DNA from: Muribaculaceae bacterium
GTDB lineage: Bacteria > Bacteroidota > Bacteroidia > Bacteroidales > Muribaculaceae
Direction of reading: 5' to 3'
DNA: 64,000 nucleotides
Assembly (NCBI GenBank): GCA_017555085.1
Contig: JAFZHD010000040.1
Location: 1-64,000 of the forward strand
Position numbers and translations under genes: made by a program. The notes beneath the pieces are model-generated. The model saw nothing but the letters and a program-made list of their open reading frames with translations, was not told the origin of the DNA and searched no databases. Position 1 is the stretch's first letter. Each line of letters begins with the position of its first letter. This document shows positions 61,866-64,000 of the stretch, piece after piece.

Positions 61866-63185
61866 ATGTGGAAAATTATATTTCAAAATTTATGGAATAG
61901 ACGCAAGAAAAATGGGTGGATATTTGCCGAACTTATAATTGTGACAATGATATTGTGGGTGCTTGTCGATGTTAGTGCTGTCTATCTTTATAACAGGTCA
62001 TTACCATTGGGTTATGATGCCGATAGATTGTGCATGGTGTCATTTAGAACCTATCCCGACCATGACCCATTGTATCAAGAAGAATATGACACAGATAATG
62101 CTAAGGCTGAAAGTATGGAGTTAATAATGCAAAAAGTGAGAAATTATAGGGGCGTTGAAAATGCAACTTATGTATTTACTCCATGGCAACATATAGGTTC
62201 GACCGGTAATCAAACCTACAATTTCAAAACAGGAGATATAGCCGTGGATTCTGTGTTAAACCAAATAGATGTGTTAAGATTTCATGCTAATACCAATTTT
62301 TTTGAAACCTATGGAATGGAAACCATTGAGGGAAGTCCTTCTCCCGAAGAATTGTCAAAATTGGACTTCTCATGGAAAGATGTGGTAATAACAGCCGATG
62401 TGGCCCGCCGTTGTTTTGGAGATGAGAAAGATGCCATAGGAAAGAAAATGTATTTTGTGAATTGGAATAAAGACACAATTTGGTGTCCTGTCAGGGCGGT
62501 ACTTAAAGATGTGCATTATCAATCATATCGTCCTACTTATTCGCTTGTTTTCCGCCCACAAGAAAAGCCCGATAGTTATGACTATTGCAAAGTGATGGTT
62601 AGAGTTGACGATGATGTAGATGTTAATGATTTCATTGATGGTTTTGATGTGTTTATGAACAAGGAGCTATCTGTGGGCAATTATTATGCCGAAAGAGTGG
62701 AGTTATTGGTTGATGTAAACAAATCAAATGAAAAGAAATATTCTTCAACAAATTATATGACGCTGCTTCTTACGATATTTTTCTTGATAAACATTTGTCT
62801 TGGAGTGGTGGGCACATTTTGGTTTCAGACTCGTAGCCGAGTGGAGGAAATAGGAGTGCTTCGCACATTTGGGGCTACGCGATGGGACATAAGAGCGATG
62901 CTCCTAGGCGAAGGATTTGTGCTTTCGTCGTTGGCGGTATTGGCGGGCTGTATGCTATATTTGCAGATAGCATTACACACATCTTTTTTAGGAACATCAT
63001 TAGGAATGTTTTATGATAAAGGTTTAAACCTGATAGATAATTGGATTCTTCATTTTGACCAACACTTCATGTTAATATCAATGTTGTGTTATGCCATAAT
63101 TACCATAACTGTGCTTGTGGGAATATATTTACCCGCGCGAAGCATAAGCAATGTGAACCCAATAGATGCACTCAGAGATGAATAG
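61866..63185 (+). CDS. ABC permease, MacB/FtsX type (second copy)
   Basis: This 439-residue permease has the same layout as the preceding one: an N-terminal helix (about 20-42), a periplasmic domain, and three C-terminal helices with VEEIGVLRTFGATRWDIRAML as coupling segment. The C-terminus YLPARSISNVNPIDALRDE is typical of the family. It is the last transporter gene, followed by a terminator. The cargo (drug, peptide or lipoprotein) cannot be deduced. Confidence 0.9.
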   Translation: MWKIIFQNLWNRRKKNGWIFAELIIVTMILWVLVDVSAVYLYNRSLPLGYDADRLCMVSFRTYPDHDPLYQEEYDTDNAKAESMELIMQKVRNYRGVENATYVFTPWQHIGSTGNQTYNFKTGDIAVDSVLNQIDVLRFHANTNFFETYGMETIEGSPSPEELSKLDFSWKDVVITADVARRCFGDEKDAIGKKMYFVNWNKDTIWCPVRAVLKDVHYQSYRPTYSLVFRPQEKPDSYDYCKVMVRVDDDVDVNDFIDGFDVFMNKELSVGNYYAERVELLVDVNKSNEKKYSSTNYMTLLLTIFFLINICLGVVGTFWFQTRSRVEEIGVLRTFGATRWDIRAMLLGEGFVLSSLAVLAGCMLYLQIALHTSFLGTSLGMFYDKGLNLIDNWILHFDQHFMLISMLCYAIITITVLVGIYLPARSISNVNPIDALRDE

Positions 63186-63197
63186 TGTATAAATCGA

Positions 63198-63241
63198 GGG
63201 AACTATAATGTGCCAACAAAGTTATAGTTCCCTATATTTTT
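63198..63241 (+). terminator. Terminator after the ABC efflux operon
   Basis: GGGAACTATAA (63198-63208) pairs with TTATAGTTCCC (63222-63232), then TATATTTTT. Confidence 0.85.
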
Positions 63242-63274
63242 ATAGAAACTCTCGTTATATTCTGAATAAATGAT

Positions 63275-63282
63275 TACTTTTG
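63275..63282 (+). promoter_or_regulatory. -7 box directly before the response regulator gene
   Basis: TACTTTTG ends eight bases before the ATG at 63290, again predicting an almost leaderless transcript. No good -33 TTG was found. Confidence 0.4.
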
Positions 63283-63289
63283 TATTGAT

Positions 63290-64000
63290 ATGATACTTGT
63301 AGTAGATGATGATATGGCTATTCGCACTTCATTGTCGTTAGTGCTAAAGCGTGCCGGATATGAAGTGAAAACTGTGGCTACACCACATGAAGCGATTGAT
63401 GTGGTGAGAGGCCTTGCTCCACAATTGGTATTAATGGATATGAATTATTCATTGTCAACCGATGGCATTGAGGGTTTGACTTTGTTGAAACAAGTAAAGA
63501 TTTTTCAACCGCAAGTACCTATAATATTGATGACTGCCTGGGGAAGTATTAAACTGGCGGTGGAGGGAGTCAAATCAGGAGCTGTAGATTTTGTGACAAA
63601 ACCATGGGATAATCGAGCTTTGTTACAACGCATTGAAACGGCAATCCAATTGTCGGGAAATGAAAATTACGCCAGTGAAAATGATTTTGACCGTTGCGGA
63701 ATAATCGGTAATAGCGAAAGCCTGCTGAATGTTCTTGATACAGTCAAGCGTATTGCAGCAACCGATGCATCAGTGTTGATTACCGGTGAAAGTGGAACGG
63801 GAAAGGAACTGATTGCCGAAGCTATTCATCGCAACAGCCGAAGATGTTCGCGATCGTTTGTGAAAGTTAATCTTGGCGGTATATCTCAGAGCTTGTTTGA
63901 AAGCGAAATGTTTGGTCACAAGAAAGGAGCATTTACCGGAGCTGTAAGTGACCGAGCGGGGCGTTTTGAAATGGCCGATAAAGGCTCAATATTTCTTGAT
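63290..64000 (+). CDS. NtrC-type sigma-54-dependent response regulator (truncated by the window end)
   Basis: The 237 codons present begin MILVVDDDMAIRTSL, a canonical receiver start, which fixes the start codon. Asp50 (LVLMDMN) is the phosphorylation site and FVTKPWDN carries the conserved Lys. An AAA+ sigma-54 interaction domain follows, with Walker A ITGESGTGKEL and the GAFTGA loop (KKGAFTGAVSD). It is cut at the window edge. Position after the efflux operon suggests it controls that operon together with a sensor kinase lying further on. Confidence 0.93.
   Translation, partial: MILVVDDDMAIRTSLSLVLKRAGYEVKTVATPHEAIDVVRGLAPQLVLMDMNYSLSTDGIEGLTLLKQVKIFQPQVPIILMTAWGSIKLAVEGVKSGAVDFVTKPWDNRALLQRIETAIQLSGNENYASENDFDRCGIIGNSESLLNVLDTVKRIAATDASVLITGESGTGKELIAEAIHRNSRRCSRSFVKVNLGGISQSLFESEMFGHKKGAFTGAVSDRAGRFEMADKGSIFLD

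Noticed and set aside
1..64000. CRISPR arrays, tRNA and rRNA genes
   Set aside because: No regularly spaced direct repeats with spacers, no tRNA-like acceptor/T-loop sets and no rRNA core sequences were found on reading. A tRNAscan or Infernal run would be decisive.

Overview
The window reads as a chromosomal segment of a gut member of the order Bacteroidales, plausibly Muribaculaceae or a close relative. Four things point there: a Bacteroidetes-type sdhCAB operon, a succinylornithine-type carbamoyltransferase (ArgF' with Pro90), several secreted proteins ending in type IX secretion (T9SS)-like C-terminal domains, and promoters of the Bacteroidetes form TTG-N19/20-TAnnTTTG. No tRNA, rRNA or CRISPR array was seen. 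One structural RNA, the SRP RNA, was found.

Layout. 1-451 holds the start of a TPR lipoprotein (minus). 999-4737 is sdhCAB (minus). 4961-8116 is a plus-strand unit with a small gene, argF', recF, a DUF721/DciA-like gene and a thioesterase. 8201-9868 carries lemA and a membrane protein. 10196-11761 has a DUF456 protein and two lipoproteins. 12139-16718 has a CPA2 antiporter, a GntP permease and glycerate kinase, closed by a MITE-like element. 16988-20090 (minus) contains a large secreted protein interrupted by one in-frame stop, and a lipoprotein. 20265-29536 (minus) contains a GH73 glucosaminidase, POT transporter, SufE, M28 peptidase, duplicated ABC ATPase, MenA and a fused ABC-ATPase/TOPRIM (DUF4435) protein. 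29652-36293 (minus) has two tandem NAGPA-like secreted proteins and another T9SS-type protein. The SRP RNA lies at 36591-36690 and a TonB-type receptor at 36818-39643. 42739-47027 (plus) is a large phage-like protein plus an apparently intact terminase large subunit with no other phage genes nearby. 47102-49998 has a beta-helix lipoprotein, a queuosine-precursor transporter and an unusual radical SAM protein. 55179-56897 is a GT39-like glycosyltransferase. 57126 to the end is an ABC efflux operon (MFP, TolC, ATPase, two permeases) followed by an NtrC-type response regulator cut by the window edge.

The most interesting content is an AT-rich accessory layer made of two minus-strand RiPP-like loci about 8.5 kb apart. 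Locus 1 (40386-42362) encodes a Cys-rich CXXX-repeat peptide, a radical SAM/SPASM enzyme and a GNAT. Locus 2 (50973-54168) encodes a radical SAM/SPASM enzyme, two homologous CXXX-repeat peptides, a third Cys-rich peptide of different pattern, and another radical SAM/SPASM enzyme. In both loci a strong hairpin lies between a precursor and the following maturase, which would favour peptide over enzyme. An XRE regulator with a large inverted-repeat leader, a set of TGTG/CACA dyads and small membrane proteins flank locus 2. CXXX-repeat peptide systems are a recognised concept in Bacteroidetes and Clostridia. This combination of three paralogous maturases, four short precursors, a GNAT and leader-proximal attenuators is not one I can match to a described product.
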